A stretch of DNA of 64,000 nt, taken from assembly GCA_032716605.1 (NCBI GenBank), contig CM064509.1:50980022-51044021 (forward strand). The letters run 5' to 3'. The notes beneath the pieces are model-generated. The model had not been told where the DNA came from, did not search any database, and worked only from the letters and a program-made list of their open reading frames with translations. Within the stretch, counting starts at the first letter, position 1, and every line of letters begins with the position of its first letter. Positions 1 through 11,200 of this stretch are shown here, piece by piece. This stretch comes from Paralithodes platypus. Its lineage: Eukaryota; Arthropoda; Malacostraca; Decapoda; Lithodidae. Made by a program: the position numbers and the translations under genes.

Positions 1-52
1 CTTCGACCTTAAAATTTCTTATCGAGGATTTAATTAGCTTAACAGCAATGTT

Positions 53-102
53 TTATCCACCCATTCTGGGATCACGGCGTCAGGCAATAGATAGATAGAA
101 AG
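53..102 (+). mobile_element. 50-bp 3' stub of an RTE-type non-LTR element
   Basis: This short segment ends in the phrase GGATCACGGCGTCAGGCA followed by a GATA-type tail. The same terminus, in the opposite orientation, forms the 3' end of the long RTE element at 34575-39702. It is flanked by a perfect 12-bp direct repeat AACAGCAATGTT at 41-52 and 103-114, read as a target-site duplication. RTE elements commonly insert with severe 5' truncation, and this is an extreme case. There is no coding capacity. Confidence 0.75.
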
Positions 103-179
103 AACAGCAATGTTCGTATTAACTAGCATTATGAATATGGTGTAATTCGTATATAAACTTATTTATTACAAATAATGAT

Positions 180-860
180 CATATACTGTGACCTTGACCT
201 TTGACCATTGACTTAAAATAAAATACACATATTTGGATGGTCGCCGCATTGACCAACTGAATTTGCCTGTATAATTTGGTGACAATACATTAAACAGTCT
301 AGGAGGAGTTTAGGGAAATGACAAATACTCTTGTTTTGACCTTGACCTCTGACCTTAACTATTACAATATTTATATGAAATTTGATATATATAATATTTA
401 CGTAATAAGCCATACCACAGCCAGTGTTCCACAATTTGAGTAATCTTTTTTAATAAATAATAAAAAAGTAACCTTTGACCTTGACCTTTATGTAAGAGTA
501 CATTTTTGTTTGCATTGACATTGCCCATGAAAATCAAATAAGCATGCGTAATTTCATTAAAACCCACTAGTTAGTTTCATATATATTAATAGAATAGTTG
601 ACCTTGACCTTTGACCTTTATCTTTATCTTTATATGTCTCGACATTTATTATTTTCCTTTTCACTTAGAGTGCAACTATCTCACCAAATGTTGTGAAGTT
701 TGCATGAAAAGCAAAGAAAATTGCATATTGACCTATATTTGACCTTGACCTTTCATATGGAATTTTAGTTTCTTGCATGACCTTGGCCTAGGTATTCTGA
801 ATATACATTTGTAAGCCTAGTGATAATCTAACAGTTAGTATAAGAAATACTAGTAGAAAA
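180..860 (+). repeat. TGACCTTGACC-rich interspersed repeat, copy 1
   Basis: AT-rich DNA carrying many copies of TGACCTTGACC and TGACCTTTGACC, for example at 189-206, 336-355, 471-489, 598-616 and 738-752. The part from about 565 to 860 is repeated with moderate divergence at 1394-1480 plus 1919-2125. No ORF of interest is present. The motif contains TGACCTTGA, the reverse complement of TCAAGGTCA (an FTZ-F1/ERR-type half-site), and TGACCTTTGACC (a DR1-like arrangement). Function as a regulatory element is only a possibility. The motif is also typical of an old dispersed repeat family. Confidence 0.6.
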
Positions 861-863
861 CGT

Positions 864-1386
864 TTAAAAAGCCCCAGTAGCACTTGAAACATTGTTTTCC
901 CCTCCATACCTCATATCACTTTTCCAAATCTGTCAAAGTCCCCTCCTTCCCCCCCCCCCCCTCCCCTTCAATTTTCACCTATTTTTATCTTATTCCTGTA
1001 ATTATCGGTTTATTTATGGCTCCACAAATCCCCACCCGGTTCCAAGGAGGATAGGGAGGGGTGTGGAATGAGGAGAGAGAGAGAGTAATAGCCCAGCTAC
1101 CTCCAGTTCCTCACCAGACCTCGCGAGAGGTGGGGTTGCCTCACTCTGCTCCACATTTCATGACTGGACCGCTCCGTATTTATTTGTGACTTTGACCATC
1201 TAAACACTATTCCCACTTGTTTCATTGTTGTAACATGTTACTATCTTCTTATTAAACGTAAAATAGGCGCATATGGATAAGTATTAATTATATTTATGGT
1301 AAATTAACGATTTTAGTGAGGAATGTATCTAAATACCTACGCACAGGGGTATGGTGTATACAGGGGCTGCACAGCTGAGAGGTTAA
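864..1386 (+). mobile_element. M2-family TTAA MITE, left end missing
   Basis: From the phrase GCCCCAGTAGCACTT onward this matches the interior and right half of the M2 MITE at 39719-40340, including the C-rich block, the GA run near 1075, and the right-hand end GAGAGGTTAA at 1377-1386. The left terminal part, about 90 bp, is absent. The right boundary falls at a TTAA. The paralogous repeat copy near 555-575 is uninterrupted at the equivalent place, which supports a TTAA target. Confidence 0.6.
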
Positions 1387-2480
1387 CACCCATCAGTTAG
1401 TTTCATATATATTAATAAATAGTTGACCTTGACCTTTGACCTTTATGATATGTGTCCAAATGTATTATTTTCCTTTTCATTTAACCCGCTGAGTACCAGC
1501 TAAATGTTTATAAATGTACCACCCAGGACCGGCTGATTCTGATTTTTTTTTTTATTCCTGAAACAATAGCGAATGGGTTAGGAATGAAGGAAAAACCACG
1601 AAAAACCGATCAAAAAGCTCAAAAAATGGTCCTACAGAGCCCCCGAAAACAGATTTTACAAGAGTAAAAAATTTAAGGCAATTTCCCAAAAAAAAAATGT
1701 TTTTGCAGCGCACGCGGTTGGACTTTGAGAGTTTTCAACCATCGGCATGAGTGCGTGGGATACTTACACAGTTCCCATACAAATCTGAGCCCTCTAGGTG
1801 CCATAGGACCGGAGTACTTGGGACCGGACCGGCCAGGACGCAAACCATGCGTCGCTGGAATTTAGCGTTACATACATTGTGGACGCAAACCCTGCATCGC
1901 TGGGGCTCAGTGGGTTAAAGTAAAACTATCTTACCAAATTTTTTGAAGTTTGCATGAAAAGTAAAGAAAATAGCATATTGACCTTATATTTGACCTTGAC
2001 CTGTGACCTTGACTTTTCATATGGAATTGTATAGTTTCTTGTATGACCTTGGTCTAGGTATTCCGAATATACATGGTAAGCCTAGTGAGAATCTAACAGT
2101 TAGTATAAGAAATACTAGTGAAAAACTTATTTTGACCATTGACCTTACCCTTCACAATATTTACCTAAAATTCGGGCAGTACGATATATAGGTTACCAGT
2201 AACTTGTATAGTGAAAATGAAGACATTTAAATAAGAAATACAAAATATGAAATATTGACCTTATTTTTAACCATGACCTTTGACTCTAACCTTTAAGTTA
2301 AATTAAACATTTCTTTTTGACTGACCTTCGCATTGACCAAATGGATATACCTGTGAAATTTGGTAAAAATCCATCAAACAGTCTAGGAGGAGTTTCCGGA
2401 CAGACAGACGACGACGACAGACAAGCTGACTGGTGGTGCACAATATACAGGCGGGATCTGTGTGCGCAATACCACTCTGC
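1387..2480 (+). repeat. TGACCTTGACC-rich repeat, copy 2, with GACAGACAGAC tail
   Basis: A second copy of the motif-rich repeat, split at 1481-1918 by an M1 MITE. TGACCTTGACC runs occur at 1423-1442, 1989-2013 and 2135-2150. The unit ends with the phrase CTAGGAGGAGTTTCCGGACAGACAGAC near 2380-2408 and a short CTCTGCTTCGCAGAG hairpin near 2475. The same tail arrangement recurs at 5200-5310. It resembles the 3' tail of a widespread invertebrate interspersed repeat whose class I cannot name. Confidence 0.55.
1481..1918. mobile_element. M1 TTAA MITE (piggyBac-like), 438 bp
   Basis: It begins TTAACCCGCTGAG and ends CTCAGTGGGTTAA, so the ends are inverted repeats and TTAA is duplicated. It is noncoding. 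The paralogous repeat copy at about 665 reads straight through with no insertion, which is an empty-site control. Its interior (CCATACAAATCTGA, GTGCCATAGGAC, GACGCAAAC) matches the MITE at 22372-22812, so the two define one family. TTAA targets with CCC/GGG ends are characteristic of piggyBac-superfamily elements. Confidence 0.85.
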
Positions 2481-2549
2481 TTCGCAGAGTTGATAAAGTT
2501 GGCGTGCCGTTTTGCCCAAAATCAAAACGACATACCCAACTCTGGGATA

Positions 2550-2873
2550 GGTTACCATCATCACTAGTAATACTATCACCATAATCAATCATACTATCAC
2601 GGTTAATCAGCACTAGTACTATTTTAATCATCACTACTACTCTCACCATCATCACTACTACTGTCATCATCACTACAACTTTCACCATCATCACTACTAC
2701 TCACCATCATCACTAATACTGTCACCATCATCACTACTGTCACCATTATCACTACAACTATCATCATTACTTGACACCATCATCACTACTACTAGTACTG
2801 TCACCATCATATCTAGTACTGTCATCATCATCACTACTGTCATCATCATCATCACTACTATCACCATCTCTCC
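2550..2873. repeat. Minisatellite of CACCATCATCACTACTACT-like units
   Basis: About 320 bp of imperfect units built from ATC, ACC and ACT triplets, roughly 15-21 bp long, with scattered point changes. The reverse strand gives open frames of low-complexity V, M and D residues that I do not consider genes. The array ends exactly where the J1 non-LTR copy begins. Confidence 0.8.
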
Positions 2874-2882
2874 TTCTCTCAG

Positions 2883-4634
2883 ACTAATGCTAAAAAATCT
2901 TGGTTTACTCACGCCTGTTCTACTGCTGTCCGCAATAAGGAGGAAGCATTCAAACGGTACCGACGCCTTAAAACTCAAGACTCTCATTCTTCCTATGTTT
3001 CTGCCCGGAATCAAGCCAAATCTGTTCTTCGACTTGCCAAACACTCTTTCATCAATATTAAATGCACTGAACTATCCAACTCTAGCTCTTCTCAAGCTTT
3101 CTGGCATCTAGCCAAAAACCTCTCCAACAATTTCTCTTCCTCGTCTTTCCCTCCCCTTTCCCACTCTGATGGCACAACCATCACTTCTTCCTCTGACAAA
3201 GCTAAACTCTTCGCTCAAACTTTTGCTAGAAACTCCACCTTGGATGATTCCGGTGCTCTTCCTCCCTCTCCGCCCTCCTCTCTCTTACTTATGCCTAATA
3301 TCCTAATCTCTTCTAAAGATGTACTTTGTACCCTCTCTGGGCTTAACACTAATAAGGCGTACGGTCCGGACGGTGTTCCTCCTGTTGTTCTCAAAAACTG
3401 TGCTTCCGTGCTGACTCCCTGCCTAGGCAAACTCTTTCGTCTCTGTCAATCCTCTAATGTCTTCCCTTCATGCTGGAAGTTTGCTCACATTCAACCTGTC
3501 CCAAAGAAGGGTGACCGCTCTCAACCCTCCAACTATCGTCCAATTGCTCTCATCTCTTGTCTTTCTAAAGTTTTTGAAACTATTCTTGCTTCCAAATTTC
3601 TTAAGCATTTCTCTTCTCATAATCTCCTCTCAGATCGCCAGTATGGCTTCCTTAAGGGTCGCTCTACTGGTGATCTTCTTTCATATCTTACTAACTCTTG
3701 GTCATCCTCCTTTCGGGACTTCGGTGAGACTTTTTCTATTGCACTAGACATATCGAAAGCCTTCGATAGAGTCTGGCATAAATCTTTAATTTCTAAACTA
3801 CCCTCCTTCGGTTTCTATCCCTCCATCTGTGCCTTTGTCTCTAATTTCCTTTCCGGCCGTTCCATAGCTGCGGTTGTGGACGGCCATTGTTCACTTCCTC
3901 ACCCTATAAACTCTGGTGTTCCTCAGGGCTCTGTCCTATCTCCTATTCTCTTTCTAATTTTTATAAATTATCTCCTTAACTGTACCTTAATTCCCATCCA
4001 TTCATACGCAGACGACTCAACCTTACACTACTCCATTAGTTTTTCAGAACGCCCCAGCCAGCAATTCCTCAACGACAAACGTAATGAAGCCATAGAACTC
4101 TTAAATTCTGATCTAAATACTATTTCCAATTGGGGCAGAGAAAACCTTGTTAACTTTAATGCTTCCAAAACCCAATTTCTCCATCTATCTACCAGTCAGG
4201 ATCTCCCAGCGGACTATCCCTTATTCTTCAACAATACAAAAATCAACCCTTCATCTTCTCTCAATATTCTTGGTGTCTCTTTTTCTTCTGCTCTCATTTG
4301 GAAGGACCATATTTCCAGTCTTGTTAAGGCAGCCTCCCAGAAGCTCGGTGTGCTCAACCGCCTTAGGGGGTTCTTTTCCCCTGCACAGCTTCTTGCTCTG
4401 TACAGGGGCATAGAACGCCATTGTATTGAGTATTGTTCACATGTGTGGGGAGGTTCCTCTCACACCGCTCTCCTAGACAAAGTTGAAAGGAAGGCCTTTC
4501 GTATCATTAACTCCCGTCCACTCACCAACTCTCTGCAGTCTCTCTCTCTCCGCCGCAATGTTGCATCTCTCTCGCTATTCTATCGCTACTATAATAATCA
4601 GTGTTCCTCAGTGCATACCACCTCCTTTACGTAG
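2883..4634 (+). CDS. Non-LTR reverse transcriptase (J1a), C-terminus frameshifted
   Basis: The frame is open from about 2880, well before the first possible start, because the copy is 5'-truncated. RT motifs appear in order: KAYGPDGVPP near 3355, PVPKKGD..PSNYRPIALIS near 3500-3560, motif A ALDISKAFDRVW near 3745, motif B NSGVPQGSVLSP near 3915, and catalytic SYADDSTLHY near 4005. After the thumb the protein reads WGGSSHTALLDKVERKAFRI, a usual C-terminal region. The role would be target-primed reverse transcription of the element's own RNA. At about 4612 a small deletion relative to J1b (roughly 8 bp missing around GAGCTCTC) shifts the frame, so the copy is dead. Confidence 0.9.
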   Translation, partial: TNAKKSWFTHACSTAVRNKEEAFKRYRRLKTQDSHSSYVSARNQAKSVLRLAKHSFINIKCTELSNSSSSQAFWHLAKNLSNNFSSSSFPPLSHSDGTTITSSSDKAKLFAQTFARNSTLDDSGALPPSPPSSLLLMPNILISSKDVLCTLSGLNTNKAYGPDGVPPVVLKNCASVLTPCLGKLFRLCQSSNVFPSCWKFAHIQPVPKKGDRSQPSNYRPIALISCLSKVFETILASKFLKHFSSHNLLSDRQYGFLKGRSTGDLLSYLTNSWSSSFRDFGETFSIALDISKAFDRVWHKSLISKLPSFGFYPSICAFVSNFLSGRSIAAVVDGHCSLPHPINSGVPQGSVLSPILFLIFINYLLNCTLIPIHSYADDSTLHYSISFSERPSQQFLNDKRNEAIELLNSDLNTISNWGRENLVNFNASKTQFLHLSTSQDLPADYPLFFNNTKINPSSSLNILGVSFSSALIWKDHISSLVKAASQKLGVLNRLRGFFSPAQLLALYRGIERHCIEYCSHVWGGSSHTALLDKVERKAFRIINSRPLTNSLQSLSLRRNVASLSLFYRYYNNQCSSVHTTSFT

Positions 4635-4839
4635 GGCATGTGGTACCCGTCTTGCAACTCAATCCCACCCGTACTCTGTGCAACTCTCCAACCCCAGAGT
4701 GAAACGTTACTCTCAAACTTTCTTCTACTCAACAGCTGAGCTCTGGAACTCTCTCCCAGAATCAGTCTTTCCCTCTTCCTATGACTTAAATTGCTTCAAA
4801 CTCCGTGTGTCCAGGCATTTTGGCTCGAACGGCCCTTGA
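4613..4839 (+). pseudogene. Displaced C-terminal end of the J1a RT protein
   Basis: In a different frame from the main ORF this stretch encodes QCIPPPLRRACGTRLATQSH and then YSVQLSNPRVKRYSQTFFYS, matching the C-terminus of the J1b copy (27305-28353). It shows the normal protein continued about 75 residues past the frameshift, to a stop at 4837-4839. Confidence 0.75.
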
Positions 4840-4979
4840 TTTTGGCCCTATCACTCTTTCAACTATGGGGGAGGCACTCGCTATAGGCAGTAATGCCTTT
4901 TGCCTCCCTCAATCACATAGAAAAAAAAAAAAAAAAAAATCATCCCCACTATTACTAACCATCACTTCTAATGTCAACT

Positions 4980-5320
4980 AAACTAACTAAACCTATCAAA
5001 TGCGGGTGAGTTGTTTTCGCCCCCAGAACGATGGCGTTCAGAACGCCATCATCATTGCTGGGGGTGGAGGGGGGGACTGGTGGGGCCCGAGGCAAAACCA
5101 TTGTTTTTAACATAAAATCAAAATGATTGCATAAATTTAAAAAAAAAATTGCGCATTCACACAACGGATGTTCGTTAGAAGTTTGGTGAAAATCTGTTAA
5201 ACGCTCTAGGAGGAGTATTCGGACAGACAGACAGATATTTCGGACGGCATGGTACCACCATACGGGGAGGGGGGGGCAATACTAAACTCTGCTTACACAG
5301 AGTTGATAATACACATAATA
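4980..5320. repeat. Interspersed-repeat tail with hairpin and GACAGACAGAC
   Basis: It contains a perfect inverted repeat GATGGCGTT/AACGCCATC at about 5031-5051. At 5200-5310 it has the same CTAGGAGGAGT..CGGACAGACAGAC..CTCTGCTTACACAGAGTTGATA arrangement as 2380-2480. This marks a second member of the same repeat class. No protein is encoded. Confidence 0.5.
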
Positions 5321-7440
5321 TATGCATGTATGTACTGTATATACTCCGGCACATACCCTTTAGATGGGGGTGGCCGTTTCGAGACATATAATAGTATATC
5401 ATAATCAATTCTACATTAACGTTAGTCCATATCTATGCATGCTAAAGATAAGCTTGGTTAAGAATTATAACAGTTCGTTAGTTCAAAGTCCACTGCATTG
5501 ATTGATTGATTGACTTTATTTAAGAACATCGGCAAATTTGCAAACTGCATCCCAATACAGTATGATCACTCCCACAAGGATACCCTACAAAAGTGTTTAC
5601 TCTTAAATATACCTATATATCAACCTCTCCTCTTTGTTTCATTAACAGTTCTCCAAAGTTCACCTTCAGTGCCTTTACCTGACTTGTTTATTTCTCCTCT
5701 CCTGGCCATGAGCTGTTCCTGTGCTATCTCATCCCCCGTTCTCCGCTTCCTTCTTGGTATATATTGTCCCCCTGTTTACATGTTTGTTCTCATGCTTGAA
5801 GAGAACAATAAAGAGAGTCGAAACTGTCGTGTTGTTTCAATAAAGCTTTTATTCGGCATGTGAGTATAATTTCTCCATTCAGGTATTCACAACACTATTT
5901 TTCTTTCTTCTAAAGAACCAATGTACTATCAAAAGATAGGCAACGATAATAGTCAAACATAACATTGACACTGATCGATAAATGGTTGGATCCCCTACCC
6001 CCAGTGAATTTGTACCAAAATACTTTTGTATTTTTCCATTGTTCTATCCTACTCTCACCTCTCGGGCAACCATAACATTGTATAACAATTTGTGTACTTC
6101 AGTCTTGAAAAATGGAGAAATAATTTGTTGACCGTTCTTTTGTCTTTCTCTCAAGCAGCACTTTTCCCTTGTCTATCTTCCATTACTGTTATTGTGGTTG
6201 TATCCAACTGAACTAAATTTCTTTGTAATTCTCACAAAGCCCTTCCAACGTCCTCCTCTCTTTGTTTTAGGTTTCCAATAATCTAGCTTCTGCATTAATT
6301 TATCCCTTTATATCTTGCCAATCTCCCACCAATCCAGGGCATCTCTTACAATGGCTTAACCATGTAAATCGTAGATAACAACATACGCTCAGTCAGTGAG
6401 ACTATTGACAGCACCCCTGCAAAAGCATTGACAAAATCTCTAACCAATTCCGTATTTAGGAAATAATATATATCAGAGTTATTACAATTCGGAGTACCAC
6501 TGTGTCAGTATTAATTGAACAAAATAGATATATACTGTGTAGTCACTATCTGATTAGCTTTAAAGATTTAGCAATTAACTTCAGTTTCGATCTCTACTTT
6601 CGTTTCATGTGTTTTCATTTATTGTTTGACTTAACAAATTAATATCTTTCACGTATCATTACACCACCTTCTTCCACTTTGTTTTCGTTTCGTCCCTTTT
6701 TTATCGTATATCTGTATATAAGTTATCTTTACTGTTCTCCTTCACACATGATATGCTATACAATTTGTTTAGTAAGTCTTCCTCACAGTATAATAAAAAA
6801 ACACATAAAACACAATAATACTTCATATTATTCACATTATCCCCTTGAAGCCGCCACGGCTGAGCGGTCAGTATCACTATACTTGACCGGTCCGAGCAAA
6901 TTCAACAAAGTTATTTCTCCACTCACCAATGGTTGATTAGTTGGTATATACGTATAAGGTTGATGTTACTCACAGAGATGGTAACATATGACAGCTTGAA
7001 TAATGCAGCCACCTCCTTACAACACAAAAATGGGATACACACTGAAAATTACAGAATATGGTCTTCAAATTACCTTTAATTGTTTCTATGTTTTACTTAG
7101 AAATCTATAATAATATGCAACTATAATATAAACCTATATGCAATACCACACTCATGCCTACACATATGCAATGTAACAGTTCTTTGTTTTCACATTCACT
7201 ATAAGCAGACATCTTTTTCACACATTTTATTCCTCCTCGTAAATATTAGTTCTCAAATGTGTTCTCAATAATTACCGTTTCCACATTTTCTGTAATGCCA
7301 AGACTCTCTTTTCCTGCCCCCTCTTTGGCCTCTTCTCTACCGAGTAAATCCCGTAAAAGTGAGCGTTTATCTGGTTCTCCCAGCTAGGGGGGTTCTGGCC
7401 GGATCCCGGGTATTTTCTCGCACCAGGGATTACTGCTGGT
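5321..7440. other. AT-rich DNA, nothing recognised
   Basis: I find no conserved protein motif, repeat with a partner elsewhere in the window, or RNA gene. Open frames here are short and compositionally random. A GGCTGAGCGGTCAG phrase near 6860 resembles a tRNA A box, but no B box follows it. An ATTGATTGATTGATTGAC run sits near 5500. Confidence 0.5.
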
Positions 7441-7447
7441 AGTACTA

Positions 7448-7448
<1 letters not shown>

Positions 7449-7481
<33 letters not shown>
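7449..7481. repeat. CT/GA microsatellite
   Basis: About 32 bp of alternating CT. The predicted reverse-strand frame over it is mostly alternating R and E and is not a gene. Confidence 0.9.
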
Positions 7482-10400
7482 AATAATAATAACGTGCATG
7501 GCATATATTGCATGTACTGTATATGCATACACTTTATCCTGTCCAACCTTACTCTTGTTATAATCTTGACTAACAATCTACCGTCATTAAAACTTAATAT
7601 GATCAGAGATGTTAAAATGGCCGATCACAGTATGGAAACAAATAATGATAACAAAGTTATTCTGTTTCAACTATATATTATATACTATGGATTATATATT
7701 ACTAGCCGAGCCAACCGCACCCGCTGTGGGTTAAGGAGTAGTCCTAAAGGGCAGCATTATGATGGAACAAAACAATGGGGGTTCACGCATATAGCGACTG
7801 TCGTAGCCTACCTCCGTAGAGCCGATGTGATGGATTGATAGAAATATTTGAATAAAATAATTAAACTTCCTTTAATAATTTATTAACCCTTTGTGGGACT
7901 ACCTGAGTATATATACTCCTGTCAAGTCTCTTCTCCACTAGTTTCAAGAGTATAGGGGCTAGGGAGACACAGACATACTGCCGCATGTAAATAAGTACAT
8001 AAATACATACATATACACACTATATATATATATATACCGGTATATATATTATGCCGGGTTATAATACAACCTAGCTTAGTTCTTGGTCTTTACTCAAATC
8101 CAACTATGGACTTTTAGACTCAATATTCTCTCAACAGGGTCACGTCGAACACGTTTTTATTCACAAATTAGGTACTCAATCAGGTTAAGATGAACACAGT
8201 AAATATACACAGGTATTTATACACTCTTATTTACTAAACTGGCATACAGATATTACTATGTATTCCTTGACTATTATAGGGGAATAGTAAGAAATACGTA
8301 GGCTTTGACATACACAAATGACAGGTACTTCACACATATAAATAGGCCTAAAGTGTGGGTGAATAACTACTGCACTACTGTAATGAATAGCCAGCAATCA
8401 ATTATTAACATGTATCACACACTAAGGTCTGGTAAGAACATACAATGAGCATAAATCAAGGGATAATATTATAATGGAAGTATGCAATAATAATCAGACA
8501 AATCAAACATATAGATAAAACCCTTGATAATAATATACAGTATATGAGAGTTGAGTTTCTACTGTGAATTATTCTGAATAAGTTTCGGGCAGGGTGAACG
8601 AATTCTTTAATTAAGTCAAATAAGGTGGGCGGAATGAAAGAGAAAGTGTATGGAGAGTTCTGGGAAGAACGCTCGCTCACAGTTGGCGGGAAGCGAGGGG
8701 TGGGGTGGGGGTGGGGGGGGGGGGAATTTAAAGGGCTAACGCGCACAGATTAGTTTGGGCTAGGTAGGTCACTCAGGTCATCTGTTTGACTGCGATGATC
8801 AAAATAATAAATATAGTTAGTGCGATATTATTCTGACTAAGGGGAGGAATAATTATGTTAAAGTTCAAAGGAGAGGGGAGGTAAATTATTTTTATTATTA
8901 ATGATGTACTTAGATTAATAAGAGATAATTTATATCATGAACATACAATTAATTAATTCTTATATGCAAAGATAATCTCACGGGTCGAGGAATTTAGATT
9001 TAATGATTTACATCTACTGAAGAATACTCGAAGGTTGAAGATAAACCTAACTGAATCAGGCAATAGATTGATTACAGTAGATTAGGGAACGCATCAACAA
9101 ATTAGCGTATACGAGTAGTTATAAGAATACTACAAGTAAATATGGCGTACACGACGATGTTGCACTTAGATGGAAATACCTGATAAGGTATGAAGGAGGT
9201 CTGAACTGGTTAACAGATTCCAATATGGAATACAGAACAAAGTGGCGTTGTATTAGAGTTGGTGAAATAATTAGACAATAGATCTACACAGAACTAGAAT
9301 TCCTAGACGAGCAGGATCGAGATATTCTATCTCATAACAGAATATATGTTATTCACAAATCATACTCTTAAAGCACGACAAAATAAGGCGTAATAGGGGG
9401 GGGGGGGGAGCGGAGTTTAATTAGATATGAAATTGGGCGTAGGTTCTAGGTAAAAGTGAGGAATTAGAAGGGAATCAATTTACAGTATACACTTCAGCTT
9501 CAACTTGGTACATACATATATAGAATGGACATACACAAGGAATATCTGTGAGTATTCGGCTTGATTATGGATTTACACTATTATGTGACTTATGCATAGA
9601 ATGTTTTATATGAACATAGAAAAGAGGTTTACATTAGATCTTGGGCACAGATCTACACAAGGTTTAATATGGTTGCATACGTAACAATCAAGGATCTTGG
9701 GCACAGATCTACACAAAAATTAGCAATGAATATTCACATATTTTACTTTACCTTCACATCAATAATCACAATGTAAGAAACTCTGACACTTAAGGGAAGT
9801 GGGGGGTTTGAGGTTCGAGAGCAAGTCTGGCCGACGTAGAGCGTAGGTTCGCCTGGACCAAACTTCAGGGGTGCTTCGCACCGTCAGGAATCCCACGTCC
9901 AGATGTCAGAGGCACACAACAGGGCTCATTGTAGTCTCGAGGGGGAGGGGAATGCAGTTGCTACTTTTAGTTAGATGCTCCGAACTTTTCAGACTTGAGA
10001 ACATTACCGAGGTGGAAGTGCTTGCTTTCTCAACAATTTCGTTGAGTACATGTTCAGATATTTTCTTAGCTTCAACTTATAGTAATTCAATGTTAAAGGG
10101 ATATAGTGAATCGTTGTGACATCAATAGTGAAGTAAATACTTAGCTTAAAAATACATGGTAGCTATCATTAGGTACCTAATCATTTAAAGTATTTTATTT
10201 AATACTCCGGTGAGAGTTACTAAGTCTAGGAAGGATATAATAGCAGTTCTGGTGATTTTATTATAATTGAGGGTTATTGGTGAATCAGGGAATAACTCTG
10301 GTCTTCTCTAAGTTCCAGGGTTGGTCCAGAGTTCTTTGTAACAGTCTTGTACTGTAGATCCTAATATCCCTACTTATGTCGGTAGCACTCAGGTCATTGA

Positions 10401-10745
10401 TGTGGAATTTGCATAAACATTTGTTCTGTGTACTGCAAATCTGGCTGCTGCTGCAATGAAAGCTGGTGATTGGTGGCGAGGGTTTGAAACCTGGATGGTG
10501 ATTGGCTGACACTCCCATTCTTTAATGGGGGTGACTGACCTAGGTGACCCGTCTTCCAGGTAGTAAGAAAACAGGAATGACCTGGTAGAATGGGGTACTC
10601 CTCTGTGTCTTGTTTCTCTGCATCATGAAAAACTGGTATGGAATGGTGTCTCTGCTGTTTGTTTCTTCTTTTCTCCTTCCTATTCACCTGTAGGCTGGCA
10701 ATCCTACAGGTGTTTCCCAACCCCGTTCTATCCAACCCCGTCACT
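7482..10745. other. AT-rich DNA without a recognised gene
   Basis: No transposon protein or RNA gene is visible. Small structures include a GAGTATATATACTC palindrome near 7910, a TA tract near 8022-8048, poly(G) runs near 8708-8725 and 9397-9409, and the 23-bp phrase containing GATCTTGGGCACAGATC repeated at about 9638 and 9691. None suggests coding. Confidence 0.45.
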
Positions 10746-10773
10746 TCAATATATATATATATATATATATATA

Positions 10774-11045
10774 TTCCCATATTCAATATATGCTACAGGG
10801 GAGCAATGCCTACTGAGTTAATTGCTCAATAGGTGGCGTTCTTAGAGTGAGGGTCCAACTCTAGGGGATGAGACGGTGAAGCACGGAGGTGAAGGAGCTT
10901 CAGAGATGGGGCTGCTTCGAACCGTGGATGGGTGCTTCACATGTCTCACTCCCTAGACTGGAACGAGACCACACAGGCTTCACTGTGTTGAGCGGTAGAG
11001 TGTACAGGCTCTCAGCCTATTCCAGAGAGGGAGTTGTTGGAATAT
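10774..11045 (+). mobile_element. SINE-like repeat, plus-strand copy
   Basis: It starts at CCCATATTCAA after a TA tract and ends GGAATATAGAAACAAAC. The same sequence lies in reverse orientation at 53943-54290, where it ends in a long pure poly(A) (poly(T) on the plus strand). Shared landmarks are GGGAGCAATGCCT / GGGTGCAATGCCT, GTGCTTCACATGTCTCACTC, and CTAGACTGGAAC. The length of about 270 bp, lack of coding, and A-tail suggest a SINE. A GCTTCGAACC phrase near 10914 might be a B-box relic. Confidence 0.65.
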
Positions 11046-11074
11046 AGAAACAAACACAAAAATACATATACTGT

Positions 11075-11076
11075 AA

Positions 11077-11120
<44 letters not shown>

Positions 11121-11200
11121 TATATATATAGCCTATTTATACAGTATATATATATATATATATATACATACATATATATATGTATATATACTGTATATAT
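11075..11200. repeat. TA microsatellite hosting the Gypsy insertion
   Basis: Alternating TA broken by ACAG and GCC interruptions. It continues on the other side of the retrotransposon at 19142-19205, so the LTR element landed inside this microsatellite. Confidence 0.9.

Larger units (their letters stand above)
2874..4940 (+). mobile_element. J1-family non-LTR retrotransposon, 5'-truncated copy (J1a)
   Basis: A plus-strand retrotransposon copy that starts in the linker between endonuclease and reverse transcriptase and runs through the RT, a short 3' UTR and a poly(A) tail at about 4921-4940. Its start matches the interior of the longer J1c copy near 56100 on the minus strand. Sequence type is Jockey/CR1-group. 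A clade call needs an RT phylogeny. No clear target-site duplication was found, partly because the left flank is a minisatellite. Confidence 0.9.

Noticed and set aside
2640..2880. Possible CRISPR-like array
   Set aside because: The units are contiguous and imperfect with no unique spacers. It is a minisatellite.
2298..3044. Reverse-strand frames with V, M and D repeats
   Set aside because: They are antisense translation of the triplet minisatellite and of the J1a start.
6850..6900. tRNA-like A box GGCTGAGCGGTCAG
   Set aside because: No B box at proper spacing and no cloverleaf.
10285..10786. Reverse frames of 77 and 130 codons
   Set aside because: No recognisable domain, and part of the longer one reads a TA run.
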